A stretch of DNA of 64,000 nt from an unidentified bacterial endosymbiont (GCF_918797525.1 NZ_OU963893.1:4464001-4528000); one strand, 5' to 3'; shown: positions 27,690 to 40,522, counted from the first letter of the stretch. The notes: generated from the letters alone by a model not told the origin. Program-made: numbers and translations.

Positions 27690-28949
27690 TTATTCCCCCT
27701 GACGCTGGTAGTCGTTACGCTGCGCATTAGCACGGCGTTGGTTCATAATGTCACCATCGTTCGAAGAAGGCGTTGTGTTCGCGCTGGAATTACCGGATGA
27801 CGCAGGTGGGACGCGCAGCAGGTTACTGGCACCGCTGTTCTCCGCTTTCGCTGGTGCAGAACCGCCTTTCAGCATCTGATCCAGCGGCAGCACCATCAGG
27901 TTTCCACCCTTGCTGTCGTTAACCAGCACTTTACGCGTATGGCTCAGCACTTTTTCCATGGTCTCGATATACAGACGCTCGCGGGTAATTTCCGGCGCCG
28001 CTTTATATTCAGGCAGGATCCGGGCGAAACGAGCCACTTCACCCTGCGCCTCGAGGATGGTACGGGTTCTGTATGCACGCGCTTCTTCCAGAATACGCTG
28101 CGCCTGACCGTTAGCACGCGGCTGCACTTCGTTGGTGTACGCTTCTGCTTCACGAATGTACTGCTGCTCGTTTTCACGTGCGGCAATCGCATCGTCAAAG
28201 GACGCTTTTACCTCTTCAGGCGGACGAGCGGCCTGGAAGTTGACGTCCAGCAGAGTGACACCCATGTTATATGGACGAATGGTCTCTTCCAGCTCACGCT
28301 GGGTATCGCTACGAATAACGGTACGACCTTCCGTCAGGATACGATCCATGGTGTATTTACCGATCACGCCACGCAGGGCGCTATCAGTCGCCTGGCGCAG
28401 GCTGTCATCAGCACTGGTCACGCTAAACAGGTAATTCTTCGGATCGGTAATGCGATACTGGACGTTCATCTCAACGCGAACCACGTTCTCGTCAGAGGTG
28501 AGCATCACGCCGGAAGCAGCCAGTTCACGGACAGACTCCACGTTTACCGCGGTGACGCTGTCAATGAAGGTCGGTTTCCAGTTCAGGCCCGGTTCAACCA
28601 GATGGCTGAACTTACCAAAACGTGTCACCACGCCGCGCTCGGCTTCTTTGATGGTGTAGAATCCGCTGGCTGCCCAGATAATCACCACAGCAGCAGCCAC
28701 GATGCCCACAATGCGGCCACCCATTTGCGGGCGTGGCCCCTGGGTGGAATTTCCACCCGAACCGGAACCTTTACCCCCGCCAAGACCACCAAGCTTTTTG
28801 CTTAGCTTGCGGAAGATATCATCGAGATCCGGCGGCCCCTGCTCGCGACCACCTTTGTTGCCATTTCCCCCAGAGTTGCCGCCTTGATTATTGCTGCTTC
28901 CCCACGGGTCGCGGTCCTGTCCGTTATTACCGGGCTGATTCCACGCCAT
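27690..28949 (-). CDS. hflK: HflK, FtsH protease modulator
   Basis: Partner of HflC in the HflKC cage around FtsH. The 419-residue protein begins with a glycine/asparagine-rich cytoplasmic segment (~1-75), has one TM (GIVAAAVVIIWAASGFYTI) and a band-7 domain followed by helical repeats and a low-complexity tail (SSGNSSANTTPSSNDG). It lies 56 bases downstream of hflX. Confidence 0.97.
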   Translation of the reverse strand: MAWNQPGNNGQDRDPWGSSNNQGGNSGGNGNKGGREQGPPDLDDIFRKLSKKLGGLGGGKGSGSGGNSTQGPRPQMGGRIVGIVAAAVVIIWAASGFYTIKEAERGVVTRFGKFSHLVEPGLNWKPTFIDSVTAVNVESVRELAASGVMLTSDENVVRVEMNVQYRITDPKNYLFSVTSADDSLRQATDSALRGVIGKYTMDRILTEGRTVIRSDTQRELEETIRPYNMGVTLLDVNFQAARPPEEVKASFDDAIAARENEQQYIREAEAYTNEVQPRANGQAQRILEEARAYRTRTILEAQGEVARFARILPEYKAAPEITRERLYIETMEKVLSHTRKVLVNDSKGGNLMVLPLDQMLKGGSAPAKAENSGASNLLRVPPASSGNSSANTTPSSNDGDIMNQRRANAQRNDYQRQGE

Positions 28950-29005
28950 GTATATGCTCCATATTTGTTATGCAAGGGCGAATTATTCAGGCATCCCCTT
29001 TCTGA

Positions 29006-30286
29006 TCAGACGATATAGTCGACCAGCGCAGGTTCTTGTTTACAGAGGCGACGCCAGTCAACGATCGGCATACGCACCAGCATCCCCACGCTGCCGTCAT
29101 CCTCCATCCACTCTTTTTCTATCGCCTGAAGCTGATAAAACCGGCTGCGCAGCCTGCCTTCCTCTGGCGGTAATCGCAGCGTATGCTGGGCGACCTCACC
29201 GGAAAGACGTTCTGTTAAAGCCTGGAAAAGAAGTGGCACGCCAATACCGGTCTGAGCTGAAAGCCAGACCCGAATCGGTTTGTTCTCTTCATCACGGTCG
29301 ATACGTGGTTCAAAATCGTCCAGCATATCGATCTTGTTCATCACCAATAGCGTTGGAATTTCGTGGGCCTCGATCTCTTCGAGCACCACGTCTACCGCAT
29401 CGATGTTCTCCTGCACACGTACGTCTGCAGCATCAATCACGTGCAACAGCAAGGTCGCCTGTCGCGTCTCCTGCAGGGTGGCTTTAAACGCGGCCACAAG
29501 GTCATGCGGCAGGTGGCGAATAAAGCCTACGGTATCTGCCAATACGGTTTCACCGACGTCGGCGACGTCAATACGGCGCAACGTGGGGTCCAGGGTCGCA
29601 AACAACTGATCTGCGGCATAAACCTGAGCCTCGGTGATCAGGTTAAACAGGGTGGATTTACCGGCATTGGTATATCCCACCAGCGACACCGTTGGGATAT
29701 CGGCTTTCGTTCGCGCCCGACGCCCCTGCTCACGTTGTTTCTCAACTTTAGCCAGACGTGAAAGGATCTGGGTAATACGGCCACGCAGCAAACGGCGGTC
29801 GGTTTCGAGCTGGGTTTCCCCCGGACCGCGCAAACCAATCCCGCCTTTTTGTCTTTCAAGGTGGGTCCAGCCGCGCACCAGCCGCGTTGCAAGATGGCGC
29901 AATTGCGCCAGTTCAACCTGCAGCTTACCCTCATGGGTACGCGCACGCTGAGCAAAAATATCTAAAATCAGCCCCGTACGATCGATAACACGGCATTCGC
30001 AAAGCGCTTCCAGGTTACGTTCCTGGGCTGGAGACAGCGCATGGTCAAACAACACGACTGATGCACCGGTTGCTTTAACGGCATCGGCAATTTCGACTGC
30101 TTTACCTTCACCAACAAAATACTTCGGGTGCGGCGCTTTACGGCTTCCGGTGATCACCTGCATCGCTTCGACGCCAGCGGAAGAGACCAGAGATTCAAAC
30201 TCCTGGAGGTCTTCCATATCTTTGTCTTGCGAAAAATAGATGTGTACCAGCACCGCATGCTCACCGGCATCATAACGGTCAAACAA
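29006..30286 (-). CDS. hflX: HflX, ribosome-associated GTPase (heat-shock ribosome splitting factor)
   Basis: GTPase that splits stalled 70S ribosomes during heat stress. 426 residues, collinear with E. coli HflX: N-terminal domain to ~195 with the [14 protein letters not shown] loop, G domain with [19 protein letters not shown] and a C-terminal domain. It follows hfq in the miaA-hfq-hflX-hflK-hflC superoperon. Confidence 0.97.
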   Translation of the reverse strand: MFDRYDAGEHAVLVHIYFSQDKDMEDLQEFESLVSSAGVEAMQVITGSRKAPHPKYFVGEGKAVEIADAVKATGASVVLFDHALSPAQERNLEALCECRVIDRTGLILDIFAQRARTHEGKLQVELAQLRHLATRLVRGWTHLERQKGGIGLRGPGETQLETDRRLLRGRITQILSRLAKVEKQREQGRRARTKADIPTVSLVGYTNAGKSTLFNLITEAQVYAADQLFATLDPTLRRIDVADVGETVLADTVGFIRHLPHDLVAAFKATLQETRQATLLLHVIDAADVRVQENIDAVDVVLEEIEAHEIPTLLVMNKIDMLDDFEPRIDRDEENKPIRVWLSAQTGIGVPLLFQALTERLSGEVAQHTLRLPPEEGRLRSRFYQLQAIEKEWMEDDGSVGMLVRMPIVDWRRLCKQEPALVDYIV

Positions 30287-30359
30287 GCTGTATAATCCTC
30301 AAAAAATCAGCGGGGAACGCAGGATCCCTGGCTCCCCGTGTGGATAACAGCAAGAAACC

Positions 30360-30683
<324 letters not shown>

Positions 30684-30756
30684 TTATATGCTTGTTTTGT
30701 ACTTAGAACCTTGCGATTCTGAAAAATTGCGCACGATACGACTTAATTGTACACAT

Positions 30757-31707
30757 TCAGTGAGCGATATCACCAATAACCTCAATCACTTCGTTTAACG
30801 CCTGTTGCGGTTTTTCACTGTCTAACCAGTGAACCCCCTCCCAACCGCGTAACCAGGTGATCTGGCGCTTCGCTAACTGCCTCGTGGCGCAAACACCTCG
30901 ATAAACCATATCATCGTATGAAATCTCACCTTCAAGATACGACCACATCTGGCGATACCCCACACAACGAATGGAAGGCATATCCGTATGCAAATCTCCA
31001 CGGGCAAAAAGCGCCCGCACTTCTGCTTCAAAATCTGAAGCCAACATCTGATGAAAACGCTGCTCAATTCGCTGATGCAGCAGTTCACGACTCGCCGGGG
31101 CGATAGCGAACTGATGCACCTGATACGGCAGAGCCTCTCCTGACGTTTGCGTCAGTTCCGTTAAAGTTTTACCCGAAATGAAAAAAACTTCCAGTGCCCG
31201 GGAAAGCCTTTGCGGATCATTTGGATGGATCCGTGCTGCAGCAACCGGATCAATCTCTGTTAGTTGCTTATGCAAAACGTCCCAACCCTGCTCTGCCGCC
31301 TGCTGTTCTATTCGCGCTCTGACGTCGGGATCTGCTGATGGAAGAGGTGATAGCCCTTCCAGCAACGCCTTGAAATAGAGCATAGTTCCGCCAACCAACA
31401 GCGGAATACGCCCCGCTGCGGTTATCTCGGCCATTTGGGCTAAGGCATCACGGCGGAAATCCGCTGCGGAGTAAGCCTGGGCCGGGTCGAGAATATCCAG
31501 CAAACGGTGCGGTGCCGCACGCAACTCTTCCTCGTCAGGCTTCGCCGTGCCGATGTCCATTCCCCGATAAATGAGGGCAGAATCAACACTAATCAACTCT
31601 ACGGGCAAAACTTTACGTAACTCAATGGCTAACGCCGTTTTGCCGGAGGCCGTTGGCCCCATTAAAAAAATCGCCTTAGGCAGGCTCGCCGTACGTGCAT
31701 CAATCAT
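30757..31707 (-). CDS. miaA: tRNA dimethylallyltransferase MiaA
   Basis: Adds a dimethylallyl group to N6 of A37 in tRNAs reading UNN codons. 316 residues with the P-loop [11 protein letters not shown] at ~17-27, [18 protein letters not shown], and the RRDALAQM and [12 protein letters not shown] segments typical of the family. Its start overlaps the mutL end by 8 bases. Confidence 0.97.
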   Translation of the reverse strand: MIDARTASLPKAIFLMGPTASGKTALAIELRKVLPVELISVDSALIYRGMDIGTAKPDEEELRAAPHRLLDILDPAQAYSAADFRRDALAQMAEITAAGRIPLLVGGTMLYFKALLEGLSPLPSADPDVRARIEQQAAEQGWDVLHKQLTEIDPVAAARIHPNDPQRLSRALEVFFISGKTLTELTQTSGEALPYQVHQFAIAPASRELLHQRIEQRFHQMLASDFEAEVRALFARGDLHTDMPSIRCVGYRQMWSYLEGEISYDDMVYRGVCATRQLAKRQITWLRGWEGVHWLDSEKPQQALNEVIEVIGDIAH

Positions 31708-33550
31708 GTTTCAGGGCGGTCATCGCCATTTTTAAATCAACAGGTTGTAATAATCCACCCGGCGGCGCTTTTACCAGATGCGGACAAAGTCGTTCAACCT
31801 CCGCCAGCACGTTAATCGCCTGCGCCATACTCCAGGTAGCGTGTTCGCAAGCCAGATGGCGGGCAATCCACTGCGCGATGTCAGCGGCCTCAAACGAGGG
31901 TTGTTGCGCCAGGTAGCCTATCAGTTCAGGAATCAAGTTTTGTAAATTTTGTTGGCGTAAGGGTAAAGGCACTGCGCGAATTGTCACATGCTGCGCTTCC
32001 AGCACGATTTCAATGCCCATCTGCGCAAGCTGCGCCGCTACGCGCTGCAATACCTTTGATTCTTCCTGGGATATTTTCAGCCGCACCGGGATCAGCAGCG
32101 GCTGCCCGCAGGCTGCGTTTTGCCCCGGCGTGAGTTGCGCCTGTTTAAGCCAGCGTTCTGCAACCGGCAGCGCCAGCAACATCACTTTACCCTCATGTTC
32201 CAGTAAGGCCATATCCGGCGCCACAATCATCAATACCCGGCCAAAGCTCTGGCTATGCCCGTCCAGGGAAGGCGTGGTCGCCACGGTATGCTCTTTTCGC
32301 TCATTCGCAGGCGTGTCCAGCAATTTACGGTACAGTGCCCCCTGCTGTTTTTGATAGCCGGGCTGGGCGTTTGGATAGTTCGCACCGGTTGGGCGTGCCG
32401 CACCTGCACCGCCCGCCGCAGCGTAACGCGGCGCGGCCAGTTCGCGCGCAACGGCAGGTTCAGCAAAATGGTTGCGTCCTGCGGCAATACGGTTTTCAGG
32501 AAGTGGACGCGGCGCGGGCTCTGCGTTCTCCAGCGGCAGTGTCGGTTCGGCCTGCTGCTGCAAAACGCTGACCACACCCTGATAGATAAAATCGTGCACC
32601 AGACGCGACTGGTGGAACCGCACCTCGTGCTTGGCGGGATGAACGTTTACATCAACCTGATGCGGATCTATTTCCAGATACAATACAAACGCGGGCTGCC
32701 GATCTGCGTCGAGCTTATCTTCGCAGGCCTGGCGAATAGCGTGGTTAATCAGGCGGTCGCGCATCATCCGACCGTTTACATAGCAATACTGGATCTCAGC
32801 AAACGCGGCGCTGCTCGCACTGGGATCGGCAACCCAGCCGCGCAGGGCCAGATCGCCGTGCTGCCATTCAATCGCCAGCGCTTGTTCCAGAAACGGTGTC
32901 CCGCAAATAGCGCCTAAGCGACGCTCTTTTTGTCCACCTTCCGCCACCGCGCGATACTGACGCATCACCTTGCCGTTGTGGCTGAGGTTGATGGTGACAT
33001 CGAAGCGCGCCAGCGCGATACGGCGGATAATCTCATCGATATGGCCAAACTCGGTCTTCTCGGTACGCATAAATTTGCGTCGGGCGGGGGTGTTGTAAAA
33101 CAGATCTAGCACTTCGAGCGTAGTCCCGACAGGATGCGCCGCGGGCTTAACCGTGACGTCCATATCGCGTCCTTCAGCATACGCCTGCCAGGCTTCCTGC
33201 TGCTCCGCGGTGCGTGAGGTTAGCGTTAGCCGTGAAACGGAGCTGATACTGGCCAGCGCTTCACCGCGAAAACCGAGGCTAATGATGGCTTCAAGATCGT
33301 CCAGCGAGGCAATCTTACTGGTGGCATGACGCGCCAGCGCCAGCGCCAGCTCGTCTTTTTTGATGCCGCTGCCGTTGTCACGAATACGGATAAGCTTTGC
33401 GCCGCCGCGTTCGATATCAATATCAATACGGGTTGCGCCCGCATCGAGGCTGTTTTCCACCAGCTCCTTCACCACCGATGCAGGGCGCTCCACCACCTCA
33501 CCGGCGGCGATTTGGTTCGCGAGCTGCGGCGGTAGAATCTGAATCGGCAT
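31700..33550 (-). CDS. mutL: DNA mismatch repair protein MutL
   Basis: Links MutS mismatch recognition to MutH and UvrD in methyl-directed repair. 616 residues: GHKL ATPase domain (~1-330) with NSLDAGA, DNGSGI and GFRGEAL, a disordered linker (~340-430), and a dimerisation domain at the C-terminus. It sits between amiB and miaA, 9 bases after the amiB stop. Confidence 0.97.
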   Translation of the reverse strand: MPIQILPPQLANQIAAGEVVERPASVVKELVENSLDAGATRIDIDIERGGAKLIRIRDNGSGIKKDELALALARHATSKIASLDDLEAIISLGFRGEALASISSVSRLTLTSRTAEQQEAWQAYAEGRDMDVTVKPAAHPVGTTLEVLDLFYNTPARRKFMRTEKTEFGHIDEIIRRIALARFDVTINLSHNGKVMRQYRAVAEGGQKERRLGAICGTPFLEQALAIEWQHGDLALRGWVADPSASSAAFAEIQYCYVNGRMMRDRLINHAIRQACEDKLDADRQPAFVLYLEIDPHQVDVNVHPAKHEVRFHQSRLVHDFIYQGVVSVLQQQAEPTLPLENAEPAPRPLPENRIAAGRNHFAEPAVARELAAPRYAAAGGAGAARPTGANYPNAQPGYQKQQGALYRKLLDTPANERKEHTVATTPSLDGHSQSFGRVLMIVAPDMALLEHEGKVMLLALPVAERWLKQAQLTPGQNAACGQPLLIPVRLKISQEESKVLQRVAAQLAQMGIEIVLEAQHVTIRAVPLPLRQQNLQNLIPELIGYLAQQPSFEAADIAQWIARHLACEHATWSMAQAINVLAEVERLCPHLVKAPPGGLLQPVDLKMAMTALKHD

Positions 33551-33559
33551 GAATTCTCC

Positions 33560-34900
33560 TTAGTTGGTCGCAGTCATTTCACCAGGCAGCGCTGCACTGG
33601 CCGTCTGGCCTGCCCCACTCTGCGGTGCGGACTGGAGCGGATGCGCGTTAAAGTAGTTACGCAGACCCTTATAAATTGCGTCGGCAATCTGCTGCTGGTA
33701 GCCATCGCTGCCCAACAGGCGCTCTTCACCGCTATTGCTGATAAAGCCCGTCTCTACGAGGATGGACGGAATATCCGGCGAACGCAGAACCCCAAGGCTG
33801 GCATGTTCAGGCCGACGTTTATGCAACACGCCAATGCTCTGCAACTGGCTCAATACGTTAGTCGCTACATCATACCCGACGCGCTGAGAATGACCGAACT
33901 GTAAATCCAGAACCGCCTGGCTGAGGTAGGGATCGGACTGGCTGTTTGCCAGAACATCACCCGCCCCGCCTAACAGTTCAGACTGCTTCTCATGCTCCTC
34001 AAGCCAATTAGCCATTTCGCTATTGGCGCGGCGGTTCGAAAGCACCCAAACCGAGGCGCCGGTGGCGTTACGGTTTGGCGCGGCATCCGCATGAATCGAC
34101 ACCAGGAAGTTGGCATTCTGTTTACGCGCAACGTCTGAACGCCCCATCACAGAGATAAAATAATCGCCGTCACGGGTCAGCACCCCTTTGAACATGGGAT
34201 CGTCGTTTAACAGCGTACGTAGCTTACGGGCAATGGCAAGGGTCACATTCTTCTCGCGCAAACCGCCCGAGCCAATAGCGCCTGGATCTTGTCCGCCGTG
34301 ACCAGCGTCAATGGCGATAATGACTTTCTCACCGCTGACGGATGGCCGCGCACTGGCTGCCGGACGCGTCACCGTATTGCTGCTGGTGGCCACGGTCATC
34401 CGGTCGTTTTGCGATTTAAACGGATTACGCGCAGGTTCAGAAGGACGCGGGGTGTAAACCGGCGCCTCTGCGCGCTTTGCCACAACCGCTGGCGGAGGAG
34501 GCGGCGGCGGCGGCGCATCGGCTTTGATGGTAAAGACAACCGTGTAGTTCGCACCGTTTTGTTGCTTGACCGCCTGGGTTTTCCCTTTTTCGGTCAGATC
34601 AACCACCAGGCGCAGTGACTGGGCGTCCTTCGGCGTCCCGGAACGAATGCTTTTTACCAGATTATTGCCGCTAAACTGAAGCGGCAATCCCTGGATAACC
34701 CCAGTCTGTTTGATATCCAGCGCCACGCTGTGGCTATCGGGTTGAGAAAACGCATACTCAGGATCGCCCATAAAGCTGAAGGTGATCCTGGCCTGGTTCT
34801 CCCCGTTTGAGACCTGAATATCCGAGAGATTTGCCGCCCCAGCCTGTGCGCAGAACAGCAGCGTAGCGGCCAACAACCATCCTTTAACACGATTTACCAT
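33560..34900 (-). CDS. amiB: N-acetylmuramoyl-L-alanine amidase AmiB
   Basis: Periplasmic zinc amidase that cleaves septal peptidoglycan during daughter-cell separation, activated by EnvC. 446 residues: signal peptide ([14 protein letters not shown]), AMIN domain (~25-125), proline-rich linker ([14 protein letters not shown]), catalytic Amidase_3 domain with [22 protein letters not shown] and VETGFISN. Start at the ATG at 34900 ([10 protein letters not shown]), with AGGATGACGGG upstream; the frame reads 27 codons further but that would bury the signal peptide. It follows tsaE closely. Confidence 0.96.
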   Translation of the reverse strand: MVNRVKGWLLAATLLFCAQAGAANLSDIQVSNGENQARITFSFMGDPEYAFSQPDSHSVALDIKQTGVIQGLPLQFSGNNLVKSIRSGTPKDAQSLRLVVDLTEKGKTQAVKQQNGANYTVVFTIKADAPPPPPPPPAVVAKRAEAPVYTPRPSEPARNPFKSQNDRMTVATSSNTVTRPAASARPSVSGEKVIIAIDAGHGGQDPGAIGSGGLREKNVTLAIARKLRTLLNDDPMFKGVLTRDGDYFISVMGRSDVARKQNANFLVSIHADAAPNRNATGASVWVLSNRRANSEMANWLEEHEKQSELLGGAGDVLANSQSDPYLSQAVLDLQFGHSQRVGYDVATNVLSQLQSIGVLHKRRPEHASLGVLRSPDIPSILVETGFISNSGEERLLGSDGYQQQIADAIYKGLRNYFNAHPLQSAPQSGAGQTASAALPGEMTATN

Positions 34901-34916
34901 CCCGTCATCCTCACGC

Positions 34917-35378
34917 TTAATCTGCCAGACGCGACAGTAAGGAACCGCCTGATGAGGAAACAGCGCTGATGCGCGCCTCACGCCCTTGAGCCTGGTAATC
35001 TAAGTGAATTTCGACATCCGGATCAGGCAACACACCCGCTCCTTGTTGCGGCCACTCCACCAGACAGATGGCATCGTTAGCAAAATAATCACGGATCCCC
35101 ATAAATTCCAGTTCCTCAGGATCCGCCAGACGGTATAAATCGAAGTGGTACACCACGATATTTCCAAGGGTGTAGGGTTCTACCAGGGTATAAGTTGGGC
35201 TTTTCACATTCCCGTTATGGCCTAGCGCCTGCAGAAAACCCCGGCTGAACGTGGTTTTACCTGCGCCCAAATCCCCATACAGATTAATGACGGTTGCCCC
35301 CTGACAGGCCTGCGCCACGCGCTTGCCGAAATCTAAAGTGGCTTGTTCATCAGGTAAAGAAATCGCTCGATTAGTCAT
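34917..35378 (-). CDS. tsaE: TsaE, ATPase for tRNA t6A modification
   Basis: ATPase that works with TsaB, TsaC and TsaD to make threonylcarbamoyl-A37 in tRNAs. 153 residues with the P-loop [14 protein letters not shown] (~34-47) and [15 protein letters not shown]. Same length as E. coli TsaE (YjeE). Its start overlaps the nnr end by 8 bases; amiB begins 16 bases after its stop. Confidence 0.96.
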   Translation of the reverse strand: MTNRAISLPDEQATLDFGKRVAQACQGATVINLYGDLGAGKTTFSRGFLQALGHNGNVKSPTYTLVEPYTLGNIVVYHFDLYRLADPEELEFMGIRDYFANDAICLVEWPQQGAGVLPDPDVEIHLDYQAQGREARISAVSSSGGSLLSRLAD

Positions 35379-36891
35379 TTTCTACGTCAATCACATCCGG
35401 GTTAACAACACGTCGTAGCGTGCAAAAAAGATCGGTGGCCAGCATACCGCGTGTGCCGTAACGCGCCAGCCTGTCGGCCGCTGCGCCGTGGACAACACAG
35501 CCCGCACAGGCTGCATCATAAAGCGGAAGTTTCTGTCCAAGCAATGCGCCGATAATGCCGGAAAGCACATCGCCCATTCCGCCGCTCGCCATTCCCGCAT
35601 TTCCGGCATCAATAATGCCTTGCGCTTCGTCGCTGGCGATAACGGTTCCCGCCCCTTTCAGAACCACAACACCTCCGTAACGTTTTACCAGACGATGGGC
35701 AGAAAGTAAGCGGTCGCTTTCAATTTCTGCCACGCTACAGTTAAGCAGCCGCGCGGCTTCGCCGGGGTGAGGTGTCAGAATGCGATTGTGACGTTTATCC
35801 GGGTTGATTGCCAGAAGGTTCAGCGCGTCGGCATCCCACAGCATCGGTTTACGAAAATTCTCGGTTTTTTGCAGGGCCTGTTTGCCCCAGGCCTGTTGTC
35901 CTAGCCCTGGGCCGATCACCACGACATCCGCCCATTCCAGACCCTCTTCAAGCGTTTGCGGCGTAAGCTCATGCACCATCAGTTCAGGGCGAGCAGTAAG
36001 CATTGGCGCAATATTTTCACTGCGCGTGAGAACGCGAACCAGCCCTGCGCCGCTGCGCAACGCTGCCTCGCTGGTCATGCGGATCGCCCCGGCCGTGCCC
36101 TGGTCACCGCCAATAATCACCAGCCTGCCATGATCGCCTTTATGCGACGTCGGACGACGTGGCGGGAGCCACTGCGCAAGCTGCGAGGCGTCAAAGCGTG
36201 TGAGGTGCGTATCCTGCCCTGCAAGCCAGCTTTCAAGGCCCAGCGCAGTGTGGTGCAGTGTGCCCACCACATCCCGCGCTTTACCGGTAAGCAGCCCCGG
36301 TTTTAGGCCAATGAAGGTCACGGTGTGTGTGGCACAAATCACCGCGCCTGGCGTTGCACCGGTTTGCGCCATCAGGCCAGAGGGAATATCCAGCGCAACA
36401 ATGGGCGCGGCATGCGCATTAGCGCGCTCAATCAGTGCGGCAATAGCGTCGCGTGGCGCACTGCGCAAGCCAGTGCCCAACAGGCCATCAATAATTAAAT
36501 CAATATTATCCGGCCAGATACTGTCTGGCGCATGTATCACGCCACCAGCGTTAAGCCAGGCTTCCCGCGCCGCGCTGGCTTCGTCCGGCAACGGCTTATC
36601 GCTCTCCAGCGCCAGCAGGGTCACTTGCAGCCCGGCAGCAGCGGCCAGACGAGCGATAACCCAGGCGTCGCCGCCGTTATTGCCGTGTCCGCATAAAATT
36701 AACCAGCGTGAGGCGCCCGGAAATGCCGCGCGAGCAACGCGAAACGCCGCCTCGCCCGCTCGCTGCATCAGTTCATAAAGCGTGATGCCGAGACTGTCTG
36801 CAGCCTCTTTTTCGGCGTATCGGAGGTCATCCGCATGCCAGATGGAATGTGGTATACTTGCGGGGTTTTTCTTCACACTATGGTCCGTCAT
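35371..36891 (-). CDS. nnr: Nnr, bifunctional NAD(P)H-hydrate epimerase/dehydratase
   Basis: Repairs damaged NADH and NADPH hydrates: the N-terminal YjeF_N domain epimerises, the C-terminal ribokinase-like domain dehydrates using ADP. 506 residues with [12 protein letters not shown] in the first domain and [30 protein letters not shown] and [15 protein letters not shown] in the second. The ATG at 36891 ([10 protein letters not shown]) matches E. coli. This start codon overlaps the queG start on the other strand; an in-frame start at 36912 is possible but unsupported. Confidence 0.95.
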   Translation of the reverse strand: MTDHSVKKNPASIPHSIWHADDLRYAEKEAADSLGITLYELMQRAGEAAFRVARAAFPGASRWLILCGHGNNGGDAWVIARLAAAAGLQVTLLALESDKPLPDEASAAREAWLNAGGVIHAPDSIWPDNIDLIIDGLLGTGLRSAPRDAIAALIERANAHAAPIVALDIPSGLMAQTGATPGAVICATHTVTFIGLKPGLLTGKARDVVGTLHHTALGLESWLAGQDTHLTRFDASQLAQWLPPRRPTSHKGDHGRLVIIGGDQGTAGAIRMTSEAALRSGAGLVRVLTRSENIAPMLTARPELMVHELTPQTLEEGLEWADVVVIGPGLGQQAWGKQALQKTENFRKPMLWDADALNLLAINPDKRHNRILTPHPGEAARLLNCSVAEIESDRLLSAHRLVKRYGGVVVLKGAGTVIASDEAQGIIDAGNAGMASGGMGDVLSGIIGALLGQKLPLYDAACAGCVVHGAAADRLARYGTRGMLATDLFCTLRRVVNPDVIDVEND

Positions 36892-38029
36892 GTCACAGCC
36901 CCTCGATCTCAATCAGTTAGCGCAAAATATTAAACAGTGGGGTGCTGAGCTTGGCTTCCAGAAGGTAGGTATTACCGATACCGACCTCTCCGCCAGCGAA
37001 CCTAAACTGCAGGCGTGGCTCGACAAACAGTACCACGGCGAAATGGCGTGGATGGCACGTCATGGCATGATGCGGGCTCGCCCACACGAACTGTTACCGG
37101 GTACCTTACGCGTTATTAGCGTGCGCATGAACTACCTGCCCGCCAATGCGGCCTTTGCGCGCACGCTAAAAAATCCCTCTCTGGGCTACGTCAGCAGATA
37201 CGCCCTTGGGCGTGATTATCATAAGCTTCTGCGTAACCGCTTAAAAAAACTTGGGGAAACTATTCAGCGGCACTGTGTTTCGCTGAATTTTAGACCCTTT
37301 GTGGATTCTGCGCCTATTCTTGAACGCCCGATCGCTGAAAAAGCCGGGCTTGGCTGGACAGGTAAGCACTCACTTATCCTCAGCCGCGATGCCGGGTCGT
37401 TCTTCTTCCTGGGTGAATTACTGATTGATTTACCCCTGCCGATAGACGGCCCGGTCGAGGAAGGCTGTGGCCGCTGCGTGGCCTGCATGACCATCTGCCC
37501 GACGGGTGCGATTGTCGAGCCTTATACCGTGGATGCGCGCCGTTGTATCTCCTACCTCACCATCGAACTGGAGGGTGCAATTCCGCAGGAGTTTCGTCCG
37601 CTTATCGGCAACCGTATCTACGGTTGTGACGACTGCCAGCTCATCTGCCCGTGGAACCGCTATTCACAGCTCACCGACGAAGAAGACTTCAGCCCGCGTA
37701 AAGCGCTGCACGCCCCCCGGCTCATTGAATTGTTCGCCTGGAGCGAAGCCTGGTTTTTGAAAGTGACGGAAGGCTCGGCCATACGCCGTATCGGCCATCT
37801 GCGCTGGCTGCGAAACGTCGCCGTTGCGCTGGGTAATGCTCCGTGGGATGACGCCAATATCCAGGCGCTCGAAAGCAGAAAAGGTGAGCACCCACTTCTC
37901 GATGAACACATAGATTGGGCGATTGCGCAGCAAATTGACAAGCGGAATGCCTGCGTGGTCGAAGTACAGCTACCGAAGAAACAGCGTCTGGTCAGGGTGA
38001 TTGAAAAAGGGCTTACGCGGGACGCCTGA
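36890..38029 (+). CDS. queG: Epoxyqueuosine reductase QueG
   Basis: Cobalamin- and iron-sulfur-dependent enzyme for the last step of queuosine synthesis in tRNA. With the ATG at 36890 ([10 protein letters not shown]) it has 379 residues, the E. coli length. Two [4Fe-4S] motifs are visible: CGRCVACMTICPTG and GCDDCQLICPWN. It is divergent from nnr with overlapping start codons, so its promoter must lie inside nnr; a TATACT element at 36853-36858 is a candidate -10. Confidence 0.96.
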   Translation: MSQPLDLNQLAQNIKQWGAELGFQKVGITDTDLSASEPKLQAWLDKQYHGEMAWMARHGMMRARPHELLPGTLRVISVRMNYLPANAAFARTLKNPSLGYVSRYALGRDYHKLLRNRLKKLGETIQRHCVSLNFRPFVDSAPILERPIAEKAGLGWTGKHSLILSRDAGSFFFLGELLIDLPLPIDGPVEEGCGRCVACMTICPTGAIVEPYTVDARRCISYLTIELEGAIPQEFRPLIGNRIYGCDDCQLICPWNRYSQLTDEEDFSPRKALHAPRLIELFAWSEAWFLKVTEGSAIRRIGHLRWLRNVAVALGNAPWDDANIQALESRKGEHPLLDEHIDWAIAQQIDKRNACVVEVQLPKKQRLVRVIEKGLTRDA

Positions 38030-38300
38030 ACTATTCACAGCCTGTGAATAAAAATCGAAACTCAAGCGCCATCGGGCCTGGCTAACAGATCAAGCGATCT
38101 TCCTGACATTACGAAATAAAATTTAATTGATTATTTTCAATGAGTTATGTGATACCACCTCACCCTGCTATGCTTTCGCTATAGTCGTCCAGCTCACGCG
38201 TCCTGTGGATAACTCTGTTTAAAAGCGTATTTCAGATGAAATAAAAATCGTCCCCAACGAAAAACTTCGCTGTGGATATTTTAGATTAAGAAGAAGAATT

Positions 38301-38376
<76 letters not shown>

Positions 38377-38421
38377 TTGGTGGTTCTGATGCTGTGTGTA
38401 TCTTACGATACTTTCAAATTT

Positions 38422-38497
<76 letters not shown>

Positions 38498-38543
38498 TTG
38501 GGTGGTTCTGATGCTGTGTGTATCTTACGATACTTTCAAATTT

Positions 38544-38619
<76 letters not shown>

Positions 38620-38679
38620 AAATCTGCACTGCTTTTGCTGCTGCCGTAACCTGTAATTCTCTGTCGTTACGGGAGGCGC

Positions 38680-38707
38680 ATTATACGAGAAATTCGTTTA
38701 GCTGCAA
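38680..38707 (-). promoter_or_regulatory. Promoter of the tRNA-Gly operon
   Basis: On the minus strand TTGCAG (38702-38707), a 16-base spacer and a perfect TATAAT (38680-38685) are followed by a GC-rich discriminator (GCGCCTCCCG). That is the pattern of stable-RNA promoters under stringent control. It is the only strong promoter between orn and the tRNA genes. Confidence 0.8.
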
Positions 38708-38816
38708 CCCCCCGTAAGGCTATTTTTTTGAAATTCAGTTCAAGTGCTTAATTATTCGGCAAGCTGAACAATTTAACGTCAACCCCCCCGGCTGCGCAAG
38801 GCGAGAGGTCGCAAAA

Positions 38817-39362
38817 TCACAGCTTAATAAAGTTTTCGCGGTAGTACGCCAGCTCCGCCACGGACTCCCGAATATCGTCCATCGCCTGGTGCGTACCCTG
38901 CTTTTTAAAGCCATCCAGAATCTCAGGTTTCCAGCGGCGCGCCAGCTCTTTCAGGGTGCTGACATCCAGATAACGGTAGTGGAAATAAGCCTCCAGCTCC
39001 GGCATATACTTAAACAGGAAGCGACGATCCTGGCCAATGCTATTGCCACAGACAGGCGATTTTCCTTCCGGAACCCACTGCTTCAGAAATTCTATGGTCG
39101 CCAGCTCCGCCTCACGGTCACCCTGAGTGCTGGCCTTTACGCGCTCCACCAGCCCGCTGCCGGTATGGGTACGCACGTTCCAGTCGTCCATCAGCGCCAG
39201 TTGTTCATCGGACTGATGAACCGCAATGGTTGGCCCTTCCGCCAGAATATTCAGGTTGGCATCGGTGACAAGCGTAGCGATCTCAATAATGCGATCGCGC
39301 TCGGGATCCAGCCCGGTCATTTCAAGATCGATCCAAATCAGGTTGTTTACATCCGCGCTCAT
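38817..39362 (-). CDS. orn: Oligoribonuclease
   Basis: Essential DEDDh exonuclease that degrades di- to pentanucleotide RNAs left by other RNases. 181 residues with the ATG at 39362 ([17 protein letters not shown]); the frame reads 4 codons further. Motifs DLEMTGLD, the Asp in [10 protein letters not shown] and [10 protein letters not shown] are conserved. It is divergent from rsgA. Confidence 0.97.
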   Translation of the reverse strand: MSADVNNLIWIDLEMTGLDPERDRIIEIATLVTDANLNILAEGPTIAVHQSDEQLALMDDWNVRTHTGSGLVERVKASTQGDREAELATIEFLKQWVPEGKSPVCGNSIGQDRRFLFKYMPELEAYFHYRYLDVSTLKELARRWKPEILDGFKKQGTHQAMDDIRESVAELAYYRENFIKL

Positions 39363-39469
39363 GTTATTTTCCACCCTTCTCGCATAATCGGCTGTAGCAG
39401 GTTAACTAGTATTAATTAGAGTGTATCATAGAGGTTTTGCCCCTTACGGGCGACCAGGAGCCAGTGCGA

Positions 39470-40522
39470 TTGAGTAAAAATAAACTCTCCAAAGGGCAGC
39501 AGCGCCGCGTAAATGCCAATCATCAGCGTCGTCTTAAAACCACGTCGGAGAAGGTCGATTACGACGACAACCTGTTTGGCGAGCCGACTGAAGGCGTAGT
39601 GATCAGCCGTTTCGGTATGCATGCCGACGTGGAATCCGCCGACGGTCAAACCCACCGCTGCAACATTCGCCGCACCATCCGTTCGCTGGTTACCGGAGAC
39701 CGCGTGGTCTGGCGGCCAGGCAAAGAGGCTGCGGAAGGCGTAACGGTAAAAGGTATCGTTGAAGCCGTACATGAACGTACGTCGGTGCTCACCCGTCCCG
39801 ATTTTTACGACGGCGTTAAGCCTATTGCGGCCAACATCAACCAGATTGTCATTGTTTCAGCCATTTTGCCCGAGCTGTCGCTCAATATTATCGACCGCTA
39901 CCTCGTTGCCTGCGAAACGCTGCACGTTGAGCCAATCATTGTGCTGAACAAAATCGATCTACTGGATGACGCAGGCATGGCCTTTGTGAATAAGCAGATG
40001 GATATCTACCGCAATATCGGTTATCGCGTCCTGATGGTTTCCAGCCACACCAAAGACGGCCTGAAGCCGTTAGAGGAAGCATTAACCGATCGCATCAGCA
40101 TTTTTGCGGGTCAATCCGGCGTGGGTAAATCGAGCCTGCTGAACAACCTTCTCGGCCTCCAGCAAGCGATCCTGACCAACGATGTGTCGGATGTATCTGG
40201 TTTGGGCCAGCACACTACCACCGCCTCACGCATGTATCACTTCCCGCACGGCGGCGACGTGATCGATTCCCCGGGAGTTCGTGAATTCGGTTTGTGGCAC
40301 CTTGAGCCGGAACAAATCTTCAACGGATTTGTCGAATTCCATGAGTATTTAGGCGCTTGCAAATACCGTGACTGTAAACACGATAATGACCCAGGCTGCG
40401 CTATCCGCGAAGCGGTGGAGAACGGTGAGATTGCAGAAACCCGCTTCGAGAACTACCACCGCATTCTGGAGAGCATGGATCAGGTAAAAACGCGTAAAAA
40501 CTTTTCTGATTCTGATAACTGA
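39470..40522 (+). CDS. rsgA: Ribosome small-subunit GTPase RsgA
   Basis: Circularly permuted GTPase that assists late 30S maturation. The TTG at 39470 gives 350 residues starting [12 protein letters not shown], the E. coli N-terminus, with AGGAG 9 bases upstream; a GTG two codons earlier is too close to it. OB domain, then NKIDLL, the P-loop [12 protein letters not shown] and DSPGVREFG, then a zinc knuckle around [14 protein letters not shown]. psd follows 97 bases downstream. Confidence 0.96.
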   Translation: MSKNKLSKGQQRRVNANHQRRLKTTSEKVDYDDNLFGEPTEGVVISRFGMHADVESADGQTHRCNIRRTIRSLVTGDRVVWRPGKEAAEGVTVKGIVEAVHERTSVLTRPDFYDGVKPIAANINQIVIVSAILPELSLNIIDRYLVACETLHVEPIIVLNKIDLLDDAGMAFVNKQMDIYRNIGYRVLMVSSHTKDGLKPLEEALTDRISIFAGQSGVGKSSLLNNLLGLQQAILTNDVSDVSGLGQHTTTASRMYHFPHGGDVIDSPGVREFGLWHLEPEQIFNGFVEFHEYLGACKYRDCKHDNDPGCAIREAVENGEIAETRFENYHRILESMDQVKTRKNFSDSDN

